From: Alteribacillus bidgolensis
Lineage (GTDB): Bacteria > Bacillota > Bacilli > Bacillales > Marinococcaceae
Assembly: GCF_002886255.1 (NCBI RefSeq)
Contig: NZ_KZ614149.1
Span: forward strand, 4,275,272 to 4,339,271
Direction: 5' to 3'
DNA: 64,000 bases
Positions 16,862-26,110 of the stretch are shown here, one piece after another. A model generated the notes under the pieces. It was not told where the DNA came from. It made no database searches and saw only the letters and a program-made list of their open reading frames with translations. Every line of letters begins with the position of its first letter. Position 1 is the first letter of the stretch. The position numbers were made by a program, and so were the translations under genes.

Positions 16862-17224
16862 ATGGCACAAATTTACAAAACTACCGTAACAGAACTAGGT
16901 CCAATGGTAACCGAGTTTTTAAATGAAAAAATCATTATTCTATTTAAAGGAGACGCTCCTGAAGAACTAGCTGAATATTGCGTACTTCATGAAGTTAATC
17001 AGTTAGATGAAGAAATTAAAGAAAACGATGTATTTATGATAAATGAAGAAGAATATGTGATCACGGGAGTAGGAAGCGCTGTTAATAAAAACTTAGAACA
17101 GCTTGGTCATATAACTTTAAAATTTGACGGGAGTACAGAACCGGAACTGCCAGGTACGCTTTCCTTAGAAGAAAAAGAGATACCAGAAATAAAACTGGGA
17201 GATAATCTTCAAATCATACGCTAA
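16862..17224 (+). CDS. srlB: PTS sorbitol transporter EIIA subunit
   Basis: A 120-residue EIIA-gut protein. It carries IILFKGDAPEELAEYCVLHE, with the phospho-accepting His in CVLH, and ends GTLSLEEKEIPEIKLGDNLQI. AAGGAGG fits the second of two adjacent ATG codons (16862) better than the first (16859). It transfers phosphate from HPr to the EIIB cysteine of SrlE. Confidence 0.9.
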   Translation: MAQIYKTTVTELGPMVTEFLNEKIIILFKGDAPEELAEYCVLHEVNQLDEEIKENDVFMINEEEYVITGVGSAVNKNLEQLGHITLKFDGSTEPELPGTLSLEEKEIPEIKLGDNLQIIR

Positions 17225-17243
17225 TGTTATAGGAGGTATAAAC

Positions 17244-18026
17244 ATGTCTTTAAAAGAAAAAGTGGCTATTGTAGCTGGAGGCGGACAAAACCTCGGTGAA
17301 CATATCAGCTATCGATTAGCGCGCGAAGGATACGGAGTGGCAGTAACTGATATTAATGAGGAGAATGCAGTATCGGTTGCTAGTGATATAGAAAAAGAGA
17401 CAGACCAAAATGTGATTGGTTTTAAAGTGGATGTAACGGATGAAGAAAGTGTTTCCGAAATGGTGACGCGGGTTAAGGAAGAGTTTGGAAGAATTGACTT
17501 ACTTGTTTTCAATGCAGGTGTAGCAAAAAGTACTAAAATCACTAATTTTGAACTGAATGATTGGAAAATAATGGTAGATGTCAATCTAACGGGCTACTTT
17601 TTATGTGCCCGTGAAGTTTCAAAAGTAATGATTGACCAAGGGGAAGGGAGCATTATTCAAATTAACTCTAAATCAGGAAAAGTAGGGAGCAAACATAATG
17701 CTGGCTATTCATCCTCAAAGTTCGGAGGAGTAGGCCTCACTCAAAGTTTGGCTCTTGATCTTGCTGAACACGGAGTTAGAGTGAATAGTATTATGCCAGG
17801 TAATTTATTAAAATCACCGATGTTCCAAAGCCTTATTCCTTCTTATGCCAAAAAGCTGAATATTAGTGAAGATGAAGTTGAACAAGTGTACATTGACAAA
17901 GTACCTATGAAAAGAGGATGTACGTATGAAGATGTTGCCAATGCTATTGTTTTCTATGCATCCGATCAAGCTTCTTACATGACTGGACAGTCTATTAATG
18001 TGACAGGCGGACAAGTGATGCACTAA
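17244..18026 (+). CDS. srlD: Sorbitol-6-phosphate 2-dehydrogenase
   Basis: A 260-residue short-chain dehydrogenase. NAD-binding GGGQNLGEH (variant TGxxxGxG), NAG near residue 93, catalytic Ser in INSKSGKVGS and YSSSK with catalytic Tyr and Lys. It matches SrlD/GutD, which oxidises sorbitol 6-phosphate to fructose 6-phosphate. It directly follows the three PTS genes. RBS is ATAGGAGG. Confidence 0.9.
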   Translation: MSLKEKVAIVAGGGQNLGEHISYRLAREGYGVAVTDINEENAVSVASDIEKETDQNVIGFKVDVTDEESVSEMVTRVKEEFGRIDLLVFNAGVAKSTKITNFELNDWKIMVDVNLTGYFLCAREVSKVMIDQGEGSIIQINSKSGKVGSKHNAGYSSSKFGGVGLTQSLALDLAEHGVRVNSIMPGNLLKSPMFQSLIPSYAKKLNISEDEVEQVYIDKVPMKRGCTYEDVANAIVFYASDQASYMTGQSINVTGGQVMH

Positions 18027-18074
18027 TATAAAGATAGAGCTTTAAGTTAAAACAGGCGAAAGGAATATAAAGGA

Positions 18075-18728
18075 ATGAAAATTTTAATCGATTCTGCCAA
18101 TATAGAGAAGATTAATAGGTTAAGCGAAATTTACTATGTACATGGGATAACCACAAACCCTTCTATACTGGCAAAAGAAGAAAGTTACCCTGAAAAATCT
18201 CTTAGCCAGATTAGTAATGTAATAGATGAAAAGATGGAATTTCATATCCAGGTTTTAGCAGAAACTGCTGAAGATATGTTAAAAGAAGCAAATCATATTC
18301 TAAATACGTATGGAAGATCCGTTTATATAAAGGTACCGGTATCCGAAGAGGGTTTTAAAGCTATAAAATGGCTGGCGAAAGACGGGGTGAAAACAACAGC
18401 TACCGCAGTGTTTTCCGTACAGCAAGGCATTTTAGCGGCTTTGGCAGGGGCTCACTATATAGCCCCTTATGTTAACCGCATTGACAATTTCAATGGAAAC
18501 GGCATTAAATTAATACAACGTTTAAGTGAATTATTTGAGAAAAAACAAATCAAAACAAAGATTTTAGCAGCAAGCTTTAAAAATACAAAACAAATAGAGG
18601 ATGCTTTTTTGGCAGGAGCTCATACTGTGACTGTGCCACCTGACTTACTGGATAAAATGGGGAGCCACAAAGGGACAGACGAAGGAATCAAAGGGTTCAT
18701 TCATGACTATGAGGCAGTCTTTAAATAA
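18075..18728 (+). CDS. Transaldolase-like fructose-6-phosphate aldolase
   Basis: A 217-residue class I aldolase of the small transaldolase/FSA family. It begins MKILIDSANIEKINRLSEIYYVHGITTNPSILAKE, the Schiff-base Lys is in VYIKVPVSEEG, and the C-terminus has GAHTVTVPPDLLDKM. FSA enzymes split fructose 6-phosphate to dihydroxyacetone and glyceraldehyde 3-phosphate. Placed after SrlD, it may use the product of sorbitol oxidation, although a role on another ketose phosphate is equally possible. Confidence 0.82.
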   Translation: MKILIDSANIEKINRLSEIYYVHGITTNPSILAKEESYPEKSLSQISNVIDEKMEFHIQVLAETAEDMLKEANHILNTYGRSVYIKVPVSEEGFKAIKWLAKDGVKTTATAVFSVQQGILAALAGAHYIAPYVNRIDNFNGNGIKLIQRLSELFEKKQIKTKILAASFKNTKQIEDAFLAGAHTVTVPPDLLDKMGSHKGTDEGIKGFIHDYEAVFK

Positions 18729-18776
18729 AAAGATGCTAATCTTACATGAATTATAAGAAAGTAGTGATTAGACGAA

Positions 18777-19436
18777 ATGAAAGCTGTCATATTTGATTTT
18801 GACGGATTGATTATGGATACGGAAACTCCTCAATATGAAGTCCTTCAAGAAATATTTTATGAATATAACAGTAACTTGCCGCTATCTGTTTGGCAAAAAG
18901 AGATTGGCACATCTACAGATTTTTGTCCTTTTCGTTATTTAGAATCTAAAACGAAAAAAAAGTTTGATAAGGAAAACCTTCAAAAAGCACTGGATCGACG
19001 TTTTCAACAACGTTTAGCGAAAGAGGCGGCAAGACCTGGAGTCAAAAATTACTTGAATGAAGCGAAAAGACTTGGTTTGCACATTGGATTAGCCTCTAGC
19101 TCTAATTATCAGTGGGTTTCCACTCATTTAAAAAACTTAGGATTGTTTCCATTTTTTAAATGTATTAAAACTTCTGATGATGTGGAAAACGTAAAACCTG
19201 ATCCCTCTTTATATTTAGAAGCTGCCAAGTGTTTACAGGTTGATCCTAAAGAATGCATCGTTTTTGAAGATTCAGCGAATGGAGCATTAGCTGCTAAAAA
19301 AGCAGGGATGTCATGTGTTATTATACCTAATAAAGTGACAAATGAACTTGAATTTTGCAATGTAGAACGAAGATTGCTGACGATGGAAGAATGTACGTTA
19401 AATCAAATAATAGATGAAATAGAAACAAAAAAGTAA
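18777..19436 (+). CDS. HAD-superfamily phosphatase / phosphoglucomutase-like
   Basis: A 219-residue haloacid-dehalogenase protein. Motif I is FDFDGLIMDTE (nucleophile Asp8 and acid/base Asp10), motif II is LASSSN, the Lys is in KPDPSLYLEAAK, and motif III is VFEDSANGALAAKKAG. The cap is helical (subclass I). Relatives are beta-phosphoglucomutases and sugar-phosphate phosphatases. As the last gene of the sorbitol operon it may clear an inhibitory hexitol or sugar phosphate. Confidence 0.82.
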   Translation: MKAVIFDFDGLIMDTETPQYEVLQEIFYEYNSNLPLSVWQKEIGTSTDFCPFRYLESKTKKKFDKENLQKALDRRFQQRLAKEAARPGVKNYLNEAKRLGLHIGLASSSNYQWVSTHLKNLGLFPFFKCIKTSDDVENVKPDPSLYLEAAKCLQVDPKECIVFEDSANGALAAKKAGMSCVIIPNKVTNELEFCNVERRLLTMEECTLNQIIDEIETKK

Positions 19437-19450
19437 CCAATGACGAAGGA

Positions 19451-19486
19451 AGCTGCCCAACTCTTTACTGTGGGCGGCTTTTTTTA
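19451..19486 (+). terminator. Terminator of the sorbitol operon
   Basis: AGCTGCCCA (19451-19459) pairs with TGGGCGGCT (19471-19479) with one G-U pair, followed by seven T. It closes the eight-gene sorbitol operon. Confidence 0.85.
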
Positions 19487-19737
19487 CAACACACTAATTA
19501 AAACGACGAGACTCGTTTTGAAAGGCATTGGTAATAATCCCCTATTCTGCCTATTTTACTTCTGTGAAAACCCTCCTCTTATGAAACCCTCCTTTTATCA
19601 AATAAGAAATGTTAATATATGCATTAAGAATACTTTTTTTATACTTTAGGTATGTGAATGAATTTCAATAATACATTTCTATATCATTATAAACGAACAT
19701 TTTATAAAATTCCCTCGTTATTATTCGATTTTAGCTT

Positions 19738-19892
19738 CAGGCGGACGCTTTCACCCTCGGGGCACAAGCGCGACATCTACTCCAACTCACTTTGTTCGTT
19801 ATCGTAGTGTTTGCCGCGGGCTTGGCTTCAGCCTCCTCGGCAGCAAGCTGCCTGCGGGGTCTTTAGCTCAAGCTTATCCCGCAGGAGTCGTG
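19738..19892 (+). repeat. Dispersed repeat family B, copy 1
   Basis: A GC-rich stretch unlike its surroundings (GACGCTTTCACCCTCGGGGC, CAACTCACTTTGTTCGTT, TAGTGTTTGCCGCGGGC, GCTTCAGCCTCCTCGGCAGC, GCGGGGTCTTTAGCTCA). The same order of blocks occurs in reverse orientation at 38735-39046. It has no open frame conserved between the two copies. The flanks (TATACTTTAGG at about 19640 and CTTCCGCCATAAGG at 19894) are the ends of family A, as if B had inserted into an A element. Confidence 0.7.
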
Positions 19893-19894
19893 GC

Positions 19895-19936
19895 CTTCCG
19901 CCATAAGGACTCGGCGGTAAACCGAGTTTTTCTAAT
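19895..19936 (+). repeat. Dispersed repeat family A, copy 3 (3' half)
   Basis: Contains TTCCGCC...ACTCGGCGG...CCGAGTTTTTCT. CTCGG pairs with CCGAG before five T; CCGCC can instead pair with GGCGG. Only the 3' half is present next to repeat B. It lies 18 bases before the DUF454 gene, so read-through into that gene could be affected. Confidence 0.75.
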
Positions 19937-19953
19937 AGAAAGGGGTGATATCT

Positions 19954-20340
19954 ATGACTACTTTTAAAAAGAACACGTTGATTGCTATAGGAAGTGTTTC
20001 TGTCTTTTTGGGAGTGGTCGGTATTATTTTGCCTCTGCTCCCAACAACTCCTTTTCTTCTGCTTGCAGCATATTGCTATGCTAGATCGTCGAAAAGATTG
20101 TACGAAAAACTATTAAACACTAAAGTACTGGGACCTTATATTAAAAATTACCGTGCTGGAAAAGGAATTCCCATGAAAACAAAAATTATTGCTATAGCAG
20201 TTTTATGGACCAGCTCTTTCTACTCGATTTTCTTTATCGTTCCGCTCATAATTGTGAAAATTTTGTTAGTGATGGTAGTGATGTATATCTCGTATTATAT
20301 TATGTCGTTGAAAACGTATCGAAATTATGAGAAATTATGA
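19954..20340 (+). CDS. DUF454 (YbaN-like) inner-membrane protein
   Basis: A 128-residue membrane protein with three or four hydrophobic segments and the family motif LGVVGIILPLLPTTPFLLLAAYCYARSS. The ATG at 19954 has AAAGGGGTG at good spacing; the GTG at 19945 overlaps that site. The function of the family is unknown. It is a single gene flanked by repeats. Confidence 0.85.
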   Translation: MTTFKKNTLIAIGSVSVFLGVVGIILPLLPTTPFLLLAAYCYARSSKRLYEKLLNTKVLGPYIKNYRAGKGIPMKTKIIAIAVLWTSSFYSIFFIVPLIIVKILLVMVVMYISYYIMSLKTYRNYEKL

Positions 20341-20468
20341 GAATAGACGTATTATTTCTAAAAACAAAAAGTTTATTTAATATAAAGATCTCCGCCTGAA
20401 TAAGTTGAAATGAAGACGTTTTTAAAAGTATAGAACTGCTTTAATAACGGGCGGAGGTGTGAGGGAAA

Positions 20469-21617
20469 ATGAAAGCAGCGGTATTAGGAGCTGGACTTAT
20501 GGGAAAGGAAGTGGCAAGAGATTTATTAACGAATCCAGCTGTTACAAAAGTAGCTCTTGCAGATGTAGAGAAGAAAAAAGCTGATGCTGCAATTGCTCCG
20601 TTAAAAGATAGCCGCCTAACTTCAGTTTATATGGATGCTACGGATGAAAAACAGCTAGCTGACTTTATAAAAAATTTTGATGTGGTAGTAAACGCGTTAT
20701 TTTATACTTTCAATGAAACGGTGGCTAAAACAGCTATAAAAACAGGCGTACATGCATGTGACTTAGGCGGTCATATTGGGGAGGCAACTGATCATATTCT
20801 AGAATGGAAACAAGAAGCAATAGAGGCTGGGATTACCTATATTCCTGATTTAGGTGTGGCTCCTGGAATGATAAATATATTGACGGGTTACGGAGCCGGA
20901 AAGCTTGACGAGGTAGAAAACATTTACTTGCGTGTTGGCGGACTGCCATTACGACCTGAACCTCCATTTGGGTATAATCATGTGTTTTCTATAGAGGGGG
21001 TATTTGATCATTACACAGACCCTTCTCTCATTATTCGAAATGGTGAACTGACATATGTTAAGCCTTTGTCAGAAATAGAGCCGATTTATTTTGAAGGTTT
21101 CGGACCGTTAGAAGCATTTCATACATCAGGCGGTACTTCTACGCTTCCCAAAACGTTTCCTTACGTAAAAAATTTAGATTATAAAACAGTCCGATATCCA
21201 GGACATGCGGAAAAGTTTAAACTTTTCGTCGACTTGAAAATGACTGATCGAACGTATGAGGTAGACGTTGGAGGAAAAAAAGTAAAGCCAAGAGAAGTGC
21301 TTCGTGAAGTATTGGCCCCGGTTGTTGATTTAAAAGACAAAGATGATGTTGTGCTGCTCCGAGTACGAACAGAAGGTATAAAAGATGACAAAAATACAGC
21401 CTATGAATTTGAAATGAAAACTGTAAAAGACAGGTCTTTAAATGTCACTGCCATGGCCCGTGCTACAGCTTATACGATTTCCATTGCAGCCCAGATGATG
21501 GGAAGCGGTTTAATAAAAAAAAGAGGCATCTTTTGTCCAGAGGAAATAGTACCAGGCAAAGAATACATCGAAGAAATGGCAAAAAGGGGAGTTGTCATTA
21601 AAGAAACAACCAATTAG
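20469..21617 (+). CDS. lysDH: Lysine 6-dehydrogenase
   Basis: A 382-residue saccharopine-dehydrogenase-fold enzyme. It begins KAAVLGAGLMGKEVARDLL (NAD-binding) and contains VVNALFYTFNETVAKTAI, DLGGHIGEATDHI, PDLGVAPGMINILTGYGA, LRPEPPFGYNHVFS and GPLEAFHTSGGTSTL, all hallmarks of the Geobacillus-type lysine 6-dehydrogenase. It converts L-lysine to allysine, which cyclises to piperideine-6-carboxylate. It is followed 13 bases later by an aldehyde dehydrogenase that could oxidise allysine to 2-aminoadipate. AGGTGTGAGGG precedes the ATG. Confidence 0.88.
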   Translation: MKAAVLGAGLMGKEVARDLLTNPAVTKVALADVEKKKADAAIAPLKDSRLTSVYMDATDEKQLADFIKNFDVVVNALFYTFNETVAKTAIKTGVHACDLGGHIGEATDHILEWKQEAIEAGITYIPDLGVAPGMINILTGYGAGKLDEVENIYLRVGGLPLRPEPPFGYNHVFSIEGVFDHYTDPSLIIRNGELTYVKPLSEIEPIYFEGFGPLEAFHTSGGTSTLPKTFPYVKNLDYKTVRYPGHAEKFKLFVDLKMTDRTYEVDVGGKKVKPREVLREVLAPVVDLKDKDDVVLLRVRTEGIKDDKNTAYEFEMKTVKDRSLNVTAMARATAYTISIAAQMMGSGLIKKRGIFCPEEIVPGKEYIEEMAKRGVVIKETTN

Positions 21618-21630
21618 GGAGGGGAAATTC

Positions 21631-23115
21631 ATGAAAGCAGGCCCTGTTTATCAAAATTATATTAATGGCGAATGGAGAAGCGTACAAGGAGAATCGGAGA
21701 AAGTAATTAACCCGGCAAATGAGAAAGTACTGGCTGAGGTTAACCTGTCCTCTCCTTCAGATGTGGATGAAGCCGTAAATGCAGCTAAACGTGCACAATT
21801 ATTTTGGAAAACCGTTCCTGCACCGGAAAAAGGTGAACTGCTTTTTGAAATATCACAAAAATTGAGAGAACAAAAAGAAGAGCTCTCTCAGATTCTAACC
21901 GCAGAAAATGGTAAACCAATTCAAGAAGCACGCGGCGAAGTGCAAGAAGCAATTGATATGGGTTTTTATATGGCAGGAGAAGGCCGCCGATTATTCGGGC
22001 AGACTGTTCCAGCTGAACTTCCGAACAAGCACGCGATGAGTATTCGAAGTCCTGTTGGAATTGCTGGTTTAATAACCCCATGGAATTTTCCGATTGCGAT
22101 TGCCAGCTGGAAAATGTTCCCTGCCATCATAAGCGGCAACACGGTAGTGTGGAAGCCTGCCATAGAGACTCCAGGGATGGCAGATGCCTTTGTTCGAATT
22201 CTAGATGAATGCGGTCTGCCTGCAGGTGTTGTTAACCTCGTACACGGTGCAGGAGAAACCGTTGGAAGTGCCATCGTAGAGCACGATCAGATCGATATTG
22301 TATCCTTTACTGGTTCTACAAAAACGGGTCGTCTGATAGCTAGTAAAGCCGGCAGTATGCTGAAAAAAGTATCCCTGGAAATGGGCGGGAAAAATGCAAT
22401 TACTGTAATGGATAGTGCAGATATTGACTTGGCAGTGGACGGTATTTTATGGAGCAGTTTTGGAACAAGCGGACAGCGCTGTACTGCTGCGAGCCGTATT
22501 ATTGTTCACCAGGATATAAAAACAGAACTAGAAAAAGTTCTCATAAAACGAACAAAAGAGTTAACAATTGGAGATGGAGTGAAAGAAGATACAGATGTTG
22601 GCCCTGTTATCAGCCGCCAGGCATTAGAAAGTATTCATGAATACGTTAAAATGGGCAGAAAAGAAGGGGAACTTCTGTGCGGCGGCCGTATTATAAGCGG
22701 AGGACAGCAAGGTAAAGGTAATTACTATGAACCGACTATAATAACAAACGTTCAACCTAGTGCAAGAATTGCCCAGGAAGAAGTTTTTGGGCCGGTTATT
22801 GCTATCATACCTGTAGAAAGTTTTGATGAAGCAATGCGGGTTAACAATGATTCAGCTTATGGATTATCAAGTTCCATTTTTACAAAGGATGCAAATGAAG
22901 TATTTCGGGCCATGCATGAAATGGATACGGGAATTGTCTATGTAAACGCGGGGACAACCGGGGCTGAAATCCATCTGCCATTCGGAGGAACAAAGAAAAC
23001 AGGTAACGGTCACCGTGATTCCGGAACCGCTTCATTAGATGTGTTTACAGAATGGAAAAGTGTATACGTAGATTACAGCGGTAAACTTCAGCGCGCTCAA
23101 ATAGATAATAATTAG
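21631..23115 (+). CDS. Aldehyde dehydrogenase, probable allysine (aminoadipate semialdehyde) dehydrogenase
   Basis: A 494-residue ALDH. Motifs: TPWNFPIAIASWKMFPAI, FTGSTKTGRLIASKAG, LEMGGKNAITVMD (Glu) and SFGTSGQRCTAASR (catalytic Cys). The QRCTAASR motif and EIHLPFGGTKKTGNGHRD C-terminus are those of ALDH7-like and semialdehyde dehydrogenases. The start at 21631 has GGGAGGGG upstream. Paired with lysine 6-dehydrogenase, it probably makes 2-aminoadipate from lysine; the substrate is inferred from this pairing. Confidence 0.85.
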   Translation: MKAGPVYQNYINGEWRSVQGESEKVINPANEKVLAEVNLSSPSDVDEAVNAAKRAQLFWKTVPAPEKGELLFEISQKLREQKEELSQILTAENGKPIQEARGEVQEAIDMGFYMAGEGRRLFGQTVPAELPNKHAMSIRSPVGIAGLITPWNFPIAIASWKMFPAIISGNTVVWKPAIETPGMADAFVRILDECGLPAGVVNLVHGAGETVGSAIVEHDQIDIVSFTGSTKTGRLIASKAGSMLKKVSLEMGGKNAITVMDSADIDLAVDGILWSSFGTSGQRCTAASRIIVHQDIKTELEKVLIKRTKELTIGDGVKEDTDVGPVISRQALESIHEYVKMGRKEGELLCGGRIISGGQQGKGNYYEPTIITNVQPSARIAQEEVFGPVIAIIPVESFDEAMRVNNDSAYGLSSSIFTKDANEVFRAMHEMDTGIVYVNAGTTGAEIHLPFGGTKKTGNGHRDSGTASLDVFTEWKSVYVDYSGKLQRAQIDNN

Positions 23116-23126
23116 CAGTTGAAATC

Positions 23127-23166
23127 AGGGTTTCTCAAAAGTGTCAATGCTTGCGGGAAACCCTTC
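23127..23166 (+). terminator. Terminator of the lysine catabolic pair
   Basis: AGGGTTTC (23127-23134) pairs with GGAAACCCT around a loop of about 21 bases, followed by TTCTTG. The T run is short, so the terminator is moderate. Confidence 0.6.
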
Positions 23167-23258
23167 TTGTATTCAGTCAACTCTTTGTACATACATCTGA
23201 TTGATGAAATTATAGAAAAAGTATGATATGTTTGGGAGAAGAAATAGGAGGGATAGTA

Positions 23259-24662
23259 ATGGAAAACCTCGATTACTTGATTATTGATGGCAAAAAAAGA
23301 ATATCGATTCAGCCGCAAAGAATGGCAGTTTACCTCCAAAGCAAGATTGTAGAAACGGTAGATAAAAATAGAGACGTTTATTATCTTTTCTTCTATAAAG
23401 ACGAATATCTTACTGCTTTAAAAGCAGCTAGTGTACGACGGCGTTCTCACTTAGAAAAAGCTTTTAAACATGGAATGACATTTCCTTCTGCCCACCCTTT
23501 TTGCCACACGGTTTTATCTTCTGAAGGAACTTTTCAAAAACGAAGCTTCAATCAGATGCACACAAAAGTGCAAAAACAGTATACCCCTCATGAAACCGCC
23601 CTTATTCTAACTTTCTTCGATGCGTTTATCCCAAAGAGAAAACTTTTTAAAGACATTCAAGCCTACTTTTATCAATACCGCCGTAATGGCCAATTATTTG
23701 CTGCTTACCGTATTTTGCGTATATTGTTGGATTTTACGCCAAAGCACAGCTGGGTAAAGCAAACAGCAAATGAATTAGGATATGCAAAATTCAAAATGAT
23801 GTATCAAGAGATGGCCGGCACTTTATGGGAGAAAGACCCTTTATTTGTGGAAAAAGCTTTGTTTGCCCGTCGGAAAAAACATCCGGAAAGAGCCGAGGAG
23901 CTTATCGATTTTCTTAATAAAGAGGAGCGTTGGATAGATGCTCTGGCTTTACTCATGAATCAGCTTATCCAAACTTCATCTGCTGCTTATTACAATCAGC
24001 TCCAGCAATTACTTAATAACCATTACTCCCATACCGATATTCTTTTTATCTTGGAAGATTTATATCAGCGTATCCCGAATTTAGAACTACTTCAATATGA
24101 GTTACTCCATTTTTATCTAAAGTACCATCACCTTAATTCATCCATTCAATTAATGAACAAACACCAAATGTCTCTTAAAGATGAACAATGGTCGACGTTA
24201 GAAACAATGTTAGAAAACATGGATGTGGTTTCAGCGGACATTCAAGTTGAAGAGCTCAACTCCTACCTTGCTTCTCTTTTTAAAACACAACCAAGAAAAG
24301 CAGAGACAATTCTTCAAAAGTGCGTCACTCAATTAATGGAAAATCGTGACCTATCTTATATTTCAAATTGGCTTGCTCCTATTAAAGAAAATTATTCCCA
24401 ATCGTTAGTTGTAAAACGTATAGAACAAATGAAACAGCTCAGTGATGATCCCGATAAGCAGCGGCAGTTAGGTGAGTTATATTATCATTTTGACCAGCTT
24501 GATCAGGCAATTGAGTGTTTCAGCTGGGAAATGGAGATGGACAAATCTGATCCTCTTCCTGTACGCTGGCTTTCAAAAATATATTTAGAAGCAGGGAAAA
24601 AAGAGGAGTCAAAAGCATATCAGCAGCTTTATCGAGATATGCAAAAAAAGGCAAACGCATAA
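23259..24662 (+). CDS. TPR-repeat protein of unknown function
   Basis: A 467-residue soluble, helical protein (start MENLDYLIIDGKKRISIQP; AGGAGGG upstream). The C-terminal part has tetratricopeptide-like units (RQLGELYYHFDQLDQAIECFSWEMEMDKSDPLPVRWLSKIYLEAGKKEE). There is no signal peptide or transmembrane segment. It is likely a protein-interaction scaffold. No specific family or partner was recognised; it is monocistronic. Confidence 0.75.
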   Translation: MENLDYLIIDGKKRISIQPQRMAVYLQSKIVETVDKNRDVYYLFFYKDEYLTALKAASVRRRSHLEKAFKHGMTFPSAHPFCHTVLSSEGTFQKRSFNQMHTKVQKQYTPHETALILTFFDAFIPKRKLFKDIQAYFYQYRRNGQLFAAYRILRILLDFTPKHSWVKQTANELGYAKFKMMYQEMAGTLWEKDPLFVEKALFARRKKHPERAEELIDFLNKEERWIDALALLMNQLIQTSSAAYYNQLQQLLNNHYSHTDILFILEDLYQRIPNLELLQYELLHFYLKYHHLNSSIQLMNKHQMSLKDEQWSTLETMLENMDVVSADIQVEELNSYLASLFKTQPRKAETILQKCVTQLMENRDLSYISNWLAPIKENYSQSLVVKRIEQMKQLSDDPDKQRQLGELYYHFDQLDQAIECFSWEMEMDKSDPLPVRWLSKIYLEAGKKEESKAYQQLYRDMQKKANA

Positions 24663-24677
24663 CAGACTGTTCTAAAA

Positions 24678-24700
24678 CTCGCCAAAAGGCGGGTTTTTTT
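24678..24700 (+). terminator. Rho-independent terminator
   Basis: CTCGCC-AAAA-GGCGGG followed by seven T, 15 bases after the TPR gene. Confidence 0.88.
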
Positions 24701-24778
24701 ATTTAAACAAGAAGGGTATTGATCTTTCCTTCTTAACTAAAAACTCTTTACATATTGGAAAAAAATGATTAAAATTAT

Positions 24779-24801
24779 CTGTATTAATACAAATAATACA
24801 G
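24779..24801 (+). promoter_or_regulatory. Likely operator of the GntR-type regulator
   Basis: CTGTATT (24779-24785) and AATACAG (24795-24801) form a perfect inverted repeat about 20 bases before the ribosome binding site of the GntR-ABC operon. GntR/YtrA-family repressors bind such sites in their own promoters. Confidence 0.6.
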
Positions 24802-24834
24802 ATGAGACAAAAATATAACAAAGGAGGGGATGTT

Positions 24835-25221
24835 TTGTTTGAATTAGATGTGCGAACCCGAAAGCCAATATATGAGCAGCTCATTGATAACATTAAAGAA
24901 CTGATTGTTTCTAAAGTATTGAGCCCAGATGAAAAACTGCCTTCTGTTCGTATGCTTTCTAAAGAATTAACGATAAATCCAAATACAATACAAAAAGCCT
25001 ATCGGGAACTAGAAAGAGAAGGCTATTTATACTCAGCAAACAGAAAGGGGTATTTTGTGGCTCCCATTGAATGGATCTCAAATGATAAAAAATTAGAAGA
25101 ATTAAAGAGACAGTTTCAAGCTTTGTTGAAAGAAGCTATTTATTTCGGCCTGACGAAAGAAGAACTAGAGCGTTGGTTTGAGGAAGTGCAAGAGGGGGGA
25201 GAACAAGGTGATACACGTTGA
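24835..25221 (+). CDS. GntR-family (YtrA-type) repressor
   Basis: A 128-residue regulator beginning LFELDVRTRKPIYEQLIDNIKELI. Winged helix: DEKLPSVRMLSKELTINPNTIQKAYRELEREGYL (residues ~32-65); the rest is the short helical tail of the YtrA subfamily. The start is TTG at 24835, with AAGGAGGGG upstream. It overlaps the ABC ATPase gene by 14 bases and probably represses this exporter operon until an envelope or antibiotic stress appears, as YtrA does. Confidence 0.87.
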   Translation: MFELDVRTRKPIYEQLIDNIKELIVSKVLSPDEKLPSVRMLSKELTINPNTIQKAYRELEREGYLYSANRKGYFVAPIEWISNDKKLEELKRQFQALLKEAIYFGLTKEELERWFEEVQEGGEQGDTR

Positions 25222-26110
25222 AGGAGTAACGAAAAAATTTGAAAAAGAAACAGCAGTAGCTACGATTGAATTATCTGTCAAGACAGGGTCTATATATGGT
25301 CTGCTTGGTTCCAATGGAGCTGGAAAAACGACATTGTTAAAAATATTGGCAGGCATTTATCGACCTGATCATGGAAATGTTCACATTGAAAAACAATCAA
25401 TTTATGAAAATGTATCTTTAAAACAAAAAGTAGTATTTATTCCAGACAGCCTTTATTTTTTTCCACAGGCTACAATACATCAAATGGCAGATTATTACAG
25501 ATCATTTTATCCAGGATGGAATCAGGAGCGGTATGAAACATTACAGCAAGTATTCAATATAGATCCACATCGAAAAATACAACGATTATCAAAAGGGATG
25601 CAGCGCCAAGTTGCCTTTTGGTTATCTCTATCCTGTATGCCCAATGTTTTGATACTCGATGAGCCAATTGATGGACTTGACCCTGTCATGCGCCAGAAAA
25701 TTAAAAATTTATTGTTTCAGGATGTAGCAGAAAGAGATTTAACGGTAATTATATCTTCTCATAATCTAAGAGAAATTGAAGATATTTGTGATCATGTTGG
25801 CATTATGCATAAAGGAAAATTAGTCATTGAAAAAGAGTTAGACGATTTGAAAACAGATACACATAAAATTCAGGTCGCTTTTTCATCACCAGAACAAGAA
25901 ACAAGCATGCTGAAACAGTTGAATATTCTTCATCAAGAAAAAAGAGGAAGTGTAAATCTTTTAATTGGAAAAGGCCAAAAACAACACATAGAAGAAATTG
26001 TTCGATCTTCCCAGCCTTTAGTATTTGATATGCTGCCGCTTACGTTAGAAGAAATTTTTATTTATGAGATGGGAGGGGTCGGCTATGAAATTGAAAACAT
26101 CCTTATTTAA
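25208..26110 (+). CDS. ABC transporter ATP-binding protein (YtrB-like)
   Basis: A 300-residue ATPase starting at GTG 25208 with GGGGGGAG upstream. Walker A GSNGAGKTT, signature LSKGMQRQ, Walker B VLILDEPIDGLDP and the H-loop SSHNLREIED are intact. It pairs with the large permease that follows (overlap of 26 bases). It belongs to the ABC-2 exporter class found with GntR regulators. Confidence 0.92.
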   Translation: MIHVEGVTKKFEKETAVATIELSVKTGSIYGLLGSNGAGKTTLLKILAGIYRPDHGNVHIEKQSIYENVSLKQKVVFIPDSLYFFPQATIHQMADYYRSFYPGWNQERYETLQQVFNIDPHRKIQRLSKGMQRQVAFWLSLSCMPNVLILDEPIDGLDPVMRQKIKNLLFQDVAERDLTVIISSHNLREIEDICDHVGIMHKGKLVIEKELDDLKTDTHKIQVAFSSPEQETSMLKQLNILHQEKRGSVNLLIGKGQKQHIEEIVRSSQPLVFDMLPLTLEEIFIYEMGGVGYEIENILI

